In this document: positions 9,329 to 16,685 of the stretch, piece by piece | Layout of the letters: each line of letters starts with the position of its first letter | Numbering within the stretch: the stretch's first letter is position 1 | NCBI GenBank assembly: GCA_021787845.1 | Contig: JAJYLH010000033.1 | Location: 1 to 61,739 of the forward strand | Direction: 5' to 3' | Source: Myxococcales bacterium | Lineage (GTDB): Bacteria > Myxococcota > Myxococcia > Myxococcales > JAJYLH01 | Length of the DNA stretch: 61,739 bases | Program-made: the position numbers and the translations under genes | Notes under the pieces: generated by a model | Databases searched by the model: none | What the model was told of the DNA's origin: nothing | The model's input: only the letters and a program-made list of their open reading frames with translations

Positions 9329-9928
9329 CTACTTGAACAGCGCGGGCTGCTCCTCGGTTTCGGTGGGCTCGGGGACCGGGACGAAGCAGCGGCGGCAGCG
9401 GGGCTCATACTCTCCGAGACCGCCGACGACCACCCTCCCGGGCACGTCGACGATGCGCTGGCTCTTGTTCGCCGGGTTCCCGCAGACGACGCAGATGGCC
9501 AGCTCCTTGTCGATGAACTCGGCGACCGCGAGCAGGCTCGGCATCGGCTCGAAGGGATGGCCGCGGTAGTCCTGGTCGAGGCCGGCGCAGATGACCCGCA
9601 GCCCGCGGTTCGCCAGGGTCTGCGCCGCGGGCACGATGCCGGGCCCGAGAAACTGGACCTCGTCGATGCCGACGACCTGCGTCTGCGGGAGCACCTTCTC
9701 GAGCAGCTCGTCGGCGCCGTCGATGGGCTCGGAGACGAGCTTCTGCAGCGAGTGGCTGACGACGTGGACCTCGTCGTAGCGGCGGTCGAGGCGCGGCTTG
9801 AACACCTGCACCCGCTGCCGGGCGATCTGCGCGCGCTTCAAGCGGCGGATGAGCTCCTCGGTCTTGCCGGAGAACATCGAGCCGCAGATGACCTCGATCC
9901 AGCCGCTGTTCGATGGGGTGAGGTGCAT
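9329..9928 (-). CDS. tdk: Thymidine kinase
   Basis: A 199-residue type II thymidine kinase, which phosphorylates thymidine (and deoxyuridine) with ATP. It has the P-loop 'GSMFSGKT' at residues 16-23, 'VVGIDEVQFLGPG' as the DE(A/V)QF motif, and the structural zinc site formed by 'CVVC' and the later 'CRRC'. The frame stays open to 10132, but the ATG at 9928 is preceded by AAGGAAGGAG and starts just before the first conserved strand, so the shorter form is right. It heads the tdk-upp-hpt salvage operon. Confidence 0.95.
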   Translation of the reverse strand: MHLTPSNSGWIEVICGSMFSGKTEELIRRLKRAQIARQRVQVFKPRLDRRYDEVHVVSHSLQKLVSEPIDGADELLEKVLPQTQVVGIDEVQFLGPGIVPAAQTLANRGLRVICAGLDQDYRGHPFEPMPSLLAVAEFIDKELAICVVCGNPANKSQRIVDVPGRVVVGGLGEYEPRCRRCFVPVPEPTETEEQPALFK

Positions 9929-10095
9929 CGGCTCCTTCCTTGAGAGAGCGCGCGTGTTTCGCCCAACGGGGCCGGCCTTGTCAAGGGGCGCCGCGGCGGC
10001 CGTCTTCGGGAGTGCTACGCTGCCGCGAGGAAGCGGCATGCGGGTTGCTTCTGAAGCCGCGGCCGCGAACGACGCTGCGCGAAGAGGAGTCGCCC

Positions 10096-11847
10096 ATGCG
10101 GACCGAGGCGTGGTCGGTGGTTCGATTCGCATTCGTTCTCGCGGGGACGGTCCTGCTCGTCGGCTGCGGTCGTGGAACCGGCGCCCGGCGCGCGCCGGGC
10201 GGCACGATTCAGCTCACGCAGGATGGCACCTACCGCCGCATCTACGCCGGCCCCGTGCCCGACAGCGTGCTCGCCGAGAAGGAACCGCTCAACGTCCTCA
10301 CCGGCGCGGTCGAGCTCGACTACCTGGTTCTCGGTTCGAAGTCGGCTGTGCTCAGCAGGGCGGCCGAGACCTTGGCCGTCGAGGTCGCGCCCGGCGATCG
10401 CAACATCGACGACCGGCCCGACCCGACGACCTGGCCGGAGACCGCGCTCTTCCTCGACCAGCCCGACACGCACCGCGCCGGCACCCTCGAGTTCGTCGAC
10501 CTCAGCCCGAAGGGTGGCTGGAAACCCGTCGCGGTCCCGGGCGGAGTCGGCGTCGTCGCCGACGGGTTCTGGTATGGCGCCAAGGGTGACGAGATTCTCT
10601 TCGCAAGCAACTTCGATGCGCCGCACGAGACGGGCGATCTGCACTGGTCGAACGGAACGCGTTCGTCCGAGGTCGTTCCCGGCGTGTCGCCGCGGGCGGT
10701 CCTCTTCAGCGCGGACCGGTCGGTGGCGCTCGTCGGCGCGGTCGATGGCACCGCCTGCGACAGCCAGGGAAGCTGCACCCACGACGCGAGCGTCCCGAGC
10801 CCGATCGGGCCGCTCGTCGCCGTCGACATGAAGACCGGCCTCGCAACCAAGATTGCCAGCGAGGTCCGACTCTTCAACCCTTGCACGTCTCTCGACTTCG
10901 CGCTTTCGGCCAACGGCAAGGTCGCGGCGTACGTGACGCAGGACGGAAAGGTCATGCTGGTGCCGACCAGCGGTGGCGCGCCAACGCTGGTCGCCCCAGC
11001 CAGCAGCGCCCCGGCCGTGTCCTTCGACGGTACCGAGGCCGCCTACTTCAGCGGCAACGACTCGCACGTCTGGTCGAACGGCACCTCGACGTTGCGCATG
11101 CCGGGCACCGGCTGCGGGCAGGCGGTGTTCTCGCCAGACGGGCGATGGCTCGCGGTGTTCGAAGGCATCTCGTTGAACGGGGGCGTCGTCTATGACACGG
11201 CAACGGAGGTCGCCGCCTCAGGGAGCTCCGACCCGATCCCCGTCGGAAGCGACGTCGAGGGCCTCTGGTTCTATCCTTCCGATCCGACGCAAGAGACCGC
11301 TGAGCTTGTCGCCGTGGTCGACGCCACAAGCATGAACGGCCGACCGCTGTACAACGGGGCCGGGAATCTGCTGATCGGACCACCGGGTGTCGAGCCGGCG
11401 CTGATGGCAACTCGGCTTCGTTCCTGGGACGTGCAAGTGCTCGACGACGGCCAGGTCGCCTACATCGGCAGTGACGGGCCGGGAATCACCGGCGGGACCG
11501 CGTTCGTGACGCAGCCGGGCGCGGCACCGCCGCTCGAGCTCGGCACCTACGCGTCCCCGGGTTCGCTCGCGGTGTGGCACACGATTCCCGAGATCGATGC
11601 GATGATCTGGATGGTCCCGGTGGGCGCCCCCGACGCGGCGAAAGCCAGCCTCATCGACCGCCAGTACCCGGATGGCGTCCTCTGGGGCTCGACCTCGAAA
11701 GGCCCGGCGAAGGTGATGCCGCACGCGCAGAGCAACGTCATCGATGCGGTCATCGCCCGCGACGGCGGCGTCCTGGTGCTCGTCGCGACCGATAAGGATC
11801 ATCCGGCCGCGGACGCCGGCATCTGGGAGCTGCCAGCACCGAAGTAG
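10096..11847 (+). CDS. Lipoprotein with beta-propeller-like (TolB/WD40-type) body
   Basis: A 583-residue exported lipoprotein. The signal peptide ends in the lipobox 'LLVGC', placing the lipidated Cys at residue 24. The rest is beta-rich with recurring propeller-blade motifs: 'FALSANGKVAAYVTQDGKV', 'VSFDGTEAAYFSGN' and 'AVFSPDGRWLAVFEG', the S-x-D-G pattern of TolB/WD40-like repeats. A longer in-frame start at 9940 is unlikely because GAGGAG lies six bases before the ATG at 10096. It converges on btuD with one base between the stops. No ligand or partner can be named. Confidence 0.8.
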   Translation: MRTEAWSVVRFAFVLAGTVLLVGCGRGTGARRAPGGTIQLTQDGTYRRIYAGPVPDSVLAEKEPLNVLTGAVELDYLVLGSKSAVLSRAAETLAVEVAPGDRNIDDRPDPTTWPETALFLDQPDTHRAGTLEFVDLSPKGGWKPVAVPGGVGVVADGFWYGAKGDEILFASNFDAPHETGDLHWSNGTRSSEVVPGVSPRAVLFSADRSVALVGAVDGTACDSQGSCTHDASVPSPIGPLVAVDMKTGLATKIASEVRLFNPCTSLDFALSANGKVAAYVTQDGKVMLVPTSGGAPTLVAPASSAPAVSFDGTEAAYFSGNDSHVWSNGTSTLRMPGTGCGQAVFSPDGRWLAVFEGISLNGGVVYDTATEVAASGSSDPIPVGSDVEGLWFYPSDPTQETAELVAVVDATSMNGRPLYNGAGNLLIGPPGVEPALMATRLRSWDVQVLDDGQVAYIGSDGPGITGGTAFVTQPGAAPPLELGTYASPGSLAVWHTIPEIDAMIWMVPVGAPDAAKASLIDRQYPDGVLWGSTSKGPAKVMPHAQSNVIDAVIARDGGVLVLVATDKDHPAADAGIWELPAPK

Positions 11848-11848
11848 G

Positions 11849-12634
11849 CTACGACGCCGCGGCCCGCCGGCGCCCGCGCACGATGAGCGTCGGCCCGTCG
11901 CCGTCCGCCCGCAGCTCGCCGTCGATGCCCCAGGTCTCGGCCAGCCGCGCCGGAGTCAGAACCGCGTCCGGCGTGCCCAGCGCGACCAGGCGCCCGCGAT
12001 CGAGCACCGCGACCCGTTGGAGCCGCGCCGCGAGCGACAGCTCATGCAGGACGACCACCGCCGCGCCGCCTCGGGCCGCGTGCTCCTGCACCCGTTCGAT
12101 GATCAGGAGCTGATGCCCCAAGTCCAGATGCGCCGTGGGCTCATCGAACAGAACCAGCGGCGTGCCCTGTGCGAACGCTCGCGCAATCAGGACCCGCTGC
12201 CGCTCGCCGCCCGACAGCTCCGCGAAGGGCCGCGCCGCCAAAGGACGAACGTCCGCCTCGTCCAGCGCGCGCTCGACCGCCTCCGCATCCTCGGCACGCG
12301 CCAGCCCCCACGCGCCCGCGTGCGGCGCCCGACCGAACGCCACCATCTCCCGCACCGTGAAGTCGAGATCGTAGCGCGCGCTCTGCGGCACCACCGCGAC
12401 GAGCCGCGCCCGCTCCCTGGCCGGCATCGAGGCGAGCGCCTTGCCCGCGAGCCGCACCTCGCCCGCGCCCGCGCGTAATGCGCCCACGAGCGCGCGCAGG
12501 AGCGTCGACTTCCCCGCCGCGTTCGGACCGACCACCGCCAGCGTCTCGCCCGGCGCCAAGGAGAACGACACGTCGCGCACCACGTCCGCGCCGCCGTAGC
12601 CCGCGCTGAGCGAAAGCGCTTCGATCAGGCTCAT
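11849..12634 (-). CDS. btuD: ABC transporter ATPase, BtuD/FecE type
   Basis: A 261-residue ABC ATPase that powers the BtuC-type permease encoded just upstream. The Walker A is 'GPNAAGKST' (residues 36-44), the signature 'LSGGERQRV', the Walker B 'LVLFDEPT', and the switch His lies in 'VVLHELSLAA'. The ATG overlaps the btuC stop by four bases, so translation is coupled. Sequence alone would allow iron-siderophore or heme uptake; B12 is inferred from the cobalamin riboswitch and BtuB-like receptor at the head of the operon. It is the last gene of that operon. Confidence 0.9.
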   Translation of the reverse strand: MSLIEALSLSAGYGGADVVRDVSFSLAPGETLAVVGPNAAGKSTLLRALVGALRAGAGEVRLAGKALASMPARERARLVAVVPQSARYDLDFTVREMVAFGRAPHAGAWGLARAEDAEAVERALDEADVRPLAARPFAELSGGERQRVLIARAFAQGTPLVLFDEPTAHLDLGHQLLIIERVQEHAARGGAAVVVLHELSLAARLQRVAVLDRGRLVALGTPDAVLTPARLAETWGIDGELRADGDGPTLIVRGRRRAAAS

Positions 12635-13629
12635 CGCTCGCTCCGCCGCGTCCGGCCGACGAGGAGATAGAGGAAGAGCGGCGCGCCGATGATCGCGGTG
12701 ACCATCCCGACCGGCGGGAGCGTGTGCGCGACGCGGAAGAACAGACGCGAGCCGCAGTCGGAGAGCGCGAGGAACGCCGCGCCGCCGAGGATGCTGCCGG
12801 GCACGACGATCCGGTGATCGGCGCCGAACGCGAGGCGCACGAGGTGCGGCACGATGAGCCCGACGAAACCGATGACGCCGGCCAGGCTCACCGCCGCCGC
12901 GACCAAGAGCGCGCTCGCCGCGAAGACGAACAGCCGCGTGCGTCCGACGTCGAGGCCGAGCCCGTGCGCGTCCAGCTCGCCGAGCGAGAGCAGGTTCAAC
13001 GCCGGCGCGAGACGCAAGAGCGCCAGGGAGCCGAGGGCGACCGCGATGGCCGCGACGAGGAGCGTGCGCGTCGAGACGTAGCCGATGGACCCGAGGAGCC
13101 ACGCGAAGATCGATTGCAGCGTTCCCGGCGAGGCGAGCGACTGAATCGCGAGGATGATCGCCGAGGCGAAGGCGTTGAAGACGACGCCGACGAGCAGCAG
13201 CCGTTCGGGCACCAGCCGGCCGCGCACCCGCCCGAGCGAGAAGACGATGCCCGTCGCGACGAGCGCTCCGAGGAACGCGAAGATGCCGACCAGCGAGCCG
13301 CCGAAGAGCCCGATGGCCCCGAGGCCCGCGGCGATCGCGACCGTCGCGCCGACCGCCGCGCCGCCGGAGAGCCCGAGCACGAACGGATCGGCGAGCGGGT
13401 TTTCCACCAGCGCCTGCAACGCCGCCCCCGACAGCCCGAGCGCCGCGCCGACCACCGCCGCCAGTGCCACGTTACGCGCGCGCATCGAGAGCATCAGCCG
13501 CGTCGTCGCGTCGCCACGCAGGAGCGCCGAGACGCTGATCGGCTCCGCGCCCAGCGCGACCGCCAGCACCAGCGACATCGCGAGCACGACCGTCAAAGCG
13601 ATGAGTGGGAGCACGAAACGATGGCGCAT
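12631..13629 (-). CDS. btuC: ABC transporter permease, BtuC/FecCD family
   Basis: A 332-residue inner-membrane permease with about ten hydrophobic helices, the normal size for BtuC/FecD. Family marks include 'RNVALAAVVGAALGLSGAA', 'NPLADPFVLGLSGGAA' and 'GVIGFVGLIVPHLVRL', the last being the region that contacts the ATPase. The ATG shares one base with the stop of the heptad-repeat gene (TGATG). Upstream there is only a weak GGA, so re-initiation after the preceding reading frame is probably needed. It transports cobalamin by inference from the operon's riboswitch. Confidence 0.9.
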   Translation of the reverse strand: MRHRFVLPLIALTVVLAMSLVLAVALGAEPISVSALLRGDATTRLMLSMRARNVALAAVVGAALGLSGAALQALVENPLADPFVLGLSGGAAVGATVAIAAGLGAIGLFGGSLVGIFAFLGALVATGIVFSLGRVRGRLVPERLLLVGVVFNAFASAIILAIQSLASPGTLQSIFAWLLGSIGYVSTRTLLVAAIAVALGSLALLRLAPALNLLSLGELDAHGLGLDVGRTRLFVFAASALLVAAAVSLAGVIGFVGLIVPHLVRLAFGADHRIVVPGSILGGAAFLALSDCGSRLFFRVAHTLPPVGMVTAIIGAPLFLYLLVGRTRRSER

Positions 13630-14099
13630 CACGCGTGGTCCGTCAGCCGTTGCGCGGGGGATTGCCTGCGTTCGATCGATCCGGAGGTGTGGGCGATGCG
13701 TCCGGAGGTGTGGGCGATGCATCCTGAGGTGTGGACGATCGATCCCGAGGTGTGGTCGATCGATCCTGAGGTGTGGTCGATGCATCCTGAGGTGTGGTCG
13801 ATCGATCCCGAGGTGTGGACGATCGATCCTGAGGTGTGGTTGATGCGTCCGGAGGTGTGGGCGATGCAACCGGAGGTGTGGGCGATGCAACCGGAGGTGT
13901 GGGCGATGCATCCGGAGGTGTGGGCGATGCGTCCGGAGGTGTGGGCGATGCGTCCGGAGGTGTGGGCGATGCGTCCGGAGGTGTGGGCGATGCGTCCGGA
14001 GGTGTGGGCGATGCATCCTGAGGTGTGGGCGATCGATCCTGAGATTAGGTTGCCGGCGCGAGCCCACGTTTTGAGAAGCCGCGCGATCCGCGCCATCAT
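13629..14099 (-). CDS. Heptad-repeat His/Cys protein inside the B12 operon
   Basis: A 156-residue frame that I do not recognise. Its first 22 residues are basic and partly hydrophobic ('MMARIARLLKTWARAG'). Then come 17 exact seven-residue units of the form I-x-H-T-S-G-(R/C/S): every unit has one His, and six end in Cys. A 15-residue polar tail closes it. Because the DNA unit is 21 bp, several frames are open and openness is not proof. The stronger evidence is position: the ATG overlaps the btuF stop (ATGA), GGAG lies seven bases before it, and its stop overlaps the btuC start (TGATG). No signal peptide is evident. Regular His/Cys spacing could bind metal or a corrin, but that is a guess. Confidence 0.5.
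   Translation of the reverse strand: MMARIARLLKTWARAGNLISGSIAHTSGCIAHTSGRIAHTSGRIAHTSGRIAHTSGRIAHTSGCIAHTSGCIAHTSGCIAHTSGRINHTSGSIVHTSGSIDHTSGCIDHTSGSIDHTSGSIVHTSGCIAHTSGRIAHTSGSIERRQSPAQRLTDHA
13677..14033. repeat. 21-bp tandem array, 17 units
   Basis: Seventeen tandem 21-bp units sharing GGAGGTGTGG or TGAGGTGTGG (plus strand), with a variable part such as GCGATGCGTCC, TCGATCGATCC or GCGATGCATCC. The unit length is exact throughout, so the reading frames across it are preserved on both strands. It lies between btuF and btuC within the B12 operon and encodes the heptads of the gene on the minus strand. Confidence 0.95.
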
Positions 14100-15010
14100 T
14101 TCCCCACTCCGGCGAATTGGTCGAACACCCGGGTGAGCTCAGCGAGAGCGTCGATGATTTTCGGTCCCGGATGGAGGATGCCCGGGCTGGTAAGGGCGAC
14201 CGCCTTTGCGCGCAGGACCGGCGGCAGGCCGGCGAGGGCGTTCGCGTTCTTGCCCATCGGCGCGACCAGGATGAGCTCGGGCTTCCGCGCCAGCAGCGCG
14301 TCGAGCGGCACCTCGGGAAACGGCTGCGTCGAACGCGCGACGACGTTCGTGCCGCCAGCGTCGGCGAGCAGCTCGTCCGCGAACGAGCCGGGGCCCGCCG
14401 CGATGAGGGGGTTCGTGTCGAAGAGCAGCGCGACGCGAACGCGCTTCCCGCGCTTCTTCGCCGCCGCCCGCGCGAGCGAGCGAGCCGCTTCGATCGTTCG
14501 CACCAGCGTCTGCCCGGCCGGCGCGCGCCCGAGGAGCTTCCCGATGCGCACGCTCGCGAATTCGATGTCGGCAATCGACTCCAGCCGGAACGCCTCCACC
14601 GCGATGCCGCTCGCGGCCACCATCTCGACCGCGCCGTGGTTTCCCGGCGACGGCTGCGCGAGCACCAGGTCCGGATGCAGCCGCACGATGGTCTCCGCCG
14701 AGGGATCGCTGTATCCGCCGACCCGCGGGAGGTTGGCCACCGCAGCGGCATCGTCGTAGCGCGAGACGCCGACGAGGTCGGCACCGGCGCCGAGGGCCAA
14801 GACCAGTTCGGTCAAGCTCGGCGCGAGCGTCACCACCCGGCGCACGCGGGCGGGCACCTTCGGCCCGAGATGGACCTGACGCGCGGGCGCGTGGTGCGTG
14901 CAAGCGGCGAGCGCGAGGACGGCGAACGCACACAGCCGAGCGATGAGCCGAACGCGATGCCGGTGCGAGTCGCCACCCTTCGTCGCGCGCCTCGCATCCC
15001 CGGGCGCCAT
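14096..15010 (-). CDS. btuF: Cobalamin-binding periplasmic lipoprotein, BtuF type
   Basis: A 304-residue substrate-binding protein of the helical-backbone (BtuF/FecB) class. The marks are 'RVVTLAPSLTELVLALGAG', 'DLVGVSRYDD' and 'PDLVLAQP', followed by a central basic helix and a C-terminal lobe with 'ELILVAPMGKNANALAGLP'. The lipobox 'LALAAC' places the lipidated Cys at residue 37, so it is anchored rather than free. The frame is open to an ATG at 15136 that overlaps the upstream stop. The 42 residues this adds are largely a translated 9-bp repeat and would bury the signal peptide, so I prefer 15010, although coupled initiation at 15136 cannot be excluded. Confidence 0.88.
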   Translation of the reverse strand: MAPGDARRATKGGDSHRHRVRLIARLCAFAVLALAACTHHAPARQVHLGPKVPARVRRVVTLAPSLTELVLALGAGADLVGVSRYDDAAAVANLPRVGGYSDPSAETIVRLHPDLVLAQPSPGNHGAVEMVAASGIAVEAFRLESIADIEFASVRIGKLLGRAPAGQTLVRTIEAARSLARAAAKKRGKRVRVALLFDTNPLIAAGPGSFADELLADAGGTNVVARSTQPFPEVPLDALLARKPELILVAPMGKNANALAGLPPVLRAKAVALTSPGILHPGPKIIDALAELTRVFDQFAGVGK

Positions 15011-15022
15011 GCGCCAGGAACG

Positions 15023-15068
15023 TCGATCGGACCGATCGGACCGATCCGACCGATCCGACCGATCGGTC
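15023..15068. repeat. 9-bp tandem repeat, CGATCCGAC family (copy c)
   Basis: The third copy of the GATCGGAC/GATCCGAC repeat, lying between the coupled ATG at 15136 and the likely btuF start at 15010. Read in the btuF frame it gives a D-R-S repeat without a stop. Confidence 0.85.
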
Positions 15069-15132
15069 ATGTCGTCGGCAGCGAGCGGCAGCCGCGGGCG
15101 AGTGTGTCGTCGCACATCGCTCGACGTGAGCT

Positions 15133-16350
15133 TCATGGCTTCACCACGACCCGCACGATTTCGCTCGGCGACGGGCGCGTGTCCATGCCGAGACCCGGTA
15201 TCGCGACGTAGAACGCGCTCCCGTCGTACGCCACCGCGGTCGGGTAGTCCGTTCCCGCGGAAGGCGAGGTCTTCAGGTCTATCGAACCGACGAGCTTGGG
15301 CGTCCCGGTGAGCGACGCGAAGACGAGCGTGCCATACGCGGAGTTCGTGACCGCCGCGAGCGTCGAGGTTCCCGCGATGCCTTCGAGGTCGTCGCCGCCC
15401 TGCGTGCCGCCGCCGAGATAGACCTCCGCGCGTTTTGCCGTCGGCAGAACCTGCGACAGCGTGCCGCCCGTGTTGTCGAGGACGTAGAGCGCGTCGCCCA
15501 GGAGGCCGAACTTGAGCGGCCCCGAACCCACCGAAATCGGATTACCGACCGTCTTCCCGGTCGTGGGGTCGAACTCCTGCACCGCGTCGTCGTTGAAGCA
15601 CGAGGCGAACGCGCGCCCGCCGACGGCCGCGAGCCCGGCGACGAAACCGATCTTCGTCGAGCTCTCCTGGCACAGCGAAACCATTTCCTTGCCGCCTTGT
15701 CCTGCCAGCACCTCGAAGTTGTCGTAGGACACGTGCGAGACGCCGCCGCCCTCGCCGTCGCCGAGCCAGACGTCGTTGCCGATGCGCACGACCGATCCCG
15801 GCGACCGTCCGACGGTGACGATGCGCCGGACCGTGCCGTCGAACCCGACATCGACCAGCGCGCCGTCGTCGGTGTGCCCGCCGCTCAGGGAAATCTTGCC
15901 GGCGCACGCGATGAGCAGGCCGTCGTCCGTCGCGACCATGTCCATCGCTTGTCGGCACTGGCTCGCGTTCGTCTCCAAGGACACGGGAGCGGAGGCGGTC
16001 AAGGTCGCCGGATCATAGATGCCCAGGAACGACGGTCCCGCCGGGGCGTAGTGATAGAGGTTGGCAAGGGTGACATAGAGCTTGCCGTGCGCGACGACCA
16101 GCGCCGTCGGATCCGCATCCCCCGGCTGGCTTGGATTGTCGGGCGGCAGCGCCGCGCCGTCGGGAATCACGACCCGCCGATCGATGGTCGCTTGGACCGT
16201 CGCGGGAGATGTCGAGGTCGGCCCGCAGGCGAGCACCGTCAGCGCGAGGGGCAACAACACCGCGGTCCAAGGCAGACGCTGCGTACGAGCGCGAAACCGC
16301 TCATTCCGAGCGCAGTCGAGGAACGAGCGGTTCTTCGTGGCGGTACCCAT
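15133..16350 (-). CDS. BtuG-like beta-propeller lipoprotein of the B12 operon
   Basis: A 405-residue lipoprotein whose lipobox 'LTVLAC' puts the Cys at residue 42. The mature part is a repetitive beta-rich domain with YncE-like blades: 'PTALVVAHGKLYVTLAN', 'GSVVRIGNDVWLGDGEGG', 'GLAAVGGRAFASCFND' and 'TAVAYDGSAFYVAIPG'. It lies directly after btuB under a cobalamin riboswitch. In Bacteroides the surface lipoprotein BtuG is a beta-propeller that captures B12 for BtuB, so I infer the same job here; no homology search was run. The frame is open up to an ATG at 16689 overlapping the btuB stop, but the intervening 113 codons are dispersed-repeat sequence. The ATG at 16350 is the last before the signal peptide, and its first residues are also repeat-derived. 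Confidence 0.75.
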   Translation of the reverse strand: MGTATKNRSFLDCARNERFRARTQRLPWTAVLLPLALTVLACGPTSTSPATVQATIDRRVVIPDGAALPPDNPSQPGDADPTALVVAHGKLYVTLANLYHYAPAGPSFLGIYDPATLTASAPVSLETNASQCRQAMDMVATDDGLLIACAGKISLSGGHTDDGALVDVGFDGTVRRIVTVGRSPGSVVRIGNDVWLGDGEGGGVSHVSYDNFEVLAGQGGKEMVSLCQESSTKIGFVAGLAAVGGRAFASCFNDDAVQEFDPTTGKTVGNPISVGSGPLKFGLLGDALYVLDNTGGTLSQVLPTAKRAEVYLGGGTQGGDDLEGIAGTSTLAAVTNSAYGTLVFASLTGTPKLVGSIDLKTSPSAGTDYPTAVAYDGSAFYVAIPGLGMDTRPSPSEIVRVVVKP

Positions 16351-16665
16351 CCCTCGACTGCGCTCGGGATGAGCGGTGGTGGAGCGCTCGGGATGAGCGG
16401 TGGTGGAGCGCTCGGGATGAGCGGAGTCAGCCTCGGAGTGCGACTCGCCGACACGTCCCTGCGAGGTTCCGCTCCGCTCCACCCGTCCTGCGGCTGCACC
16501 GAAATCGGAGCCGGACACGTCAGTGTCCGGGTAAAGGCACCGCGCCTGAGGAATCTTGGTGGCGCCGGACCGCTGGTCCGGCAGGAGAGCCAGCGGCCCG
16601 CCACTACTGAGTCGGTTACGGTCCCTGCCTGTACCGGGACACTGGCGTGTCCGGCTCCAATTCCC
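16293..16665. repeat. Cluster of dispersed palindromic repeats between btuB and the propeller gene
   Basis: Three repeat families are packed here. The first is the CTCGGGATGAGCGG family (several units in 16293-16432), also seen at 18719-18842, 29878-29912, 51378-51411 and 55129-55155. The second is a GGACACnnnnnGTGTCCGG palindrome near 16508-16530 and 16632-16660, seen again at 46368-46500. The third is a GGACCGCTGGTCCGG / ACTACTGA element near 16562-16610, related to those at 46600 and 51470. Confidence 0.8.
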
Positions 16666-16685
16666 ACTCGAAAAGTCGCAGAGCC

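Noticed and set aside
12631-14784. A 717-residue permease with a long N-terminal extension
   Set aside because: The extension is the antisense-like frame of btuF plus a shifted reading of the 21-bp array. The permease begins at 13629 with a coupled start.
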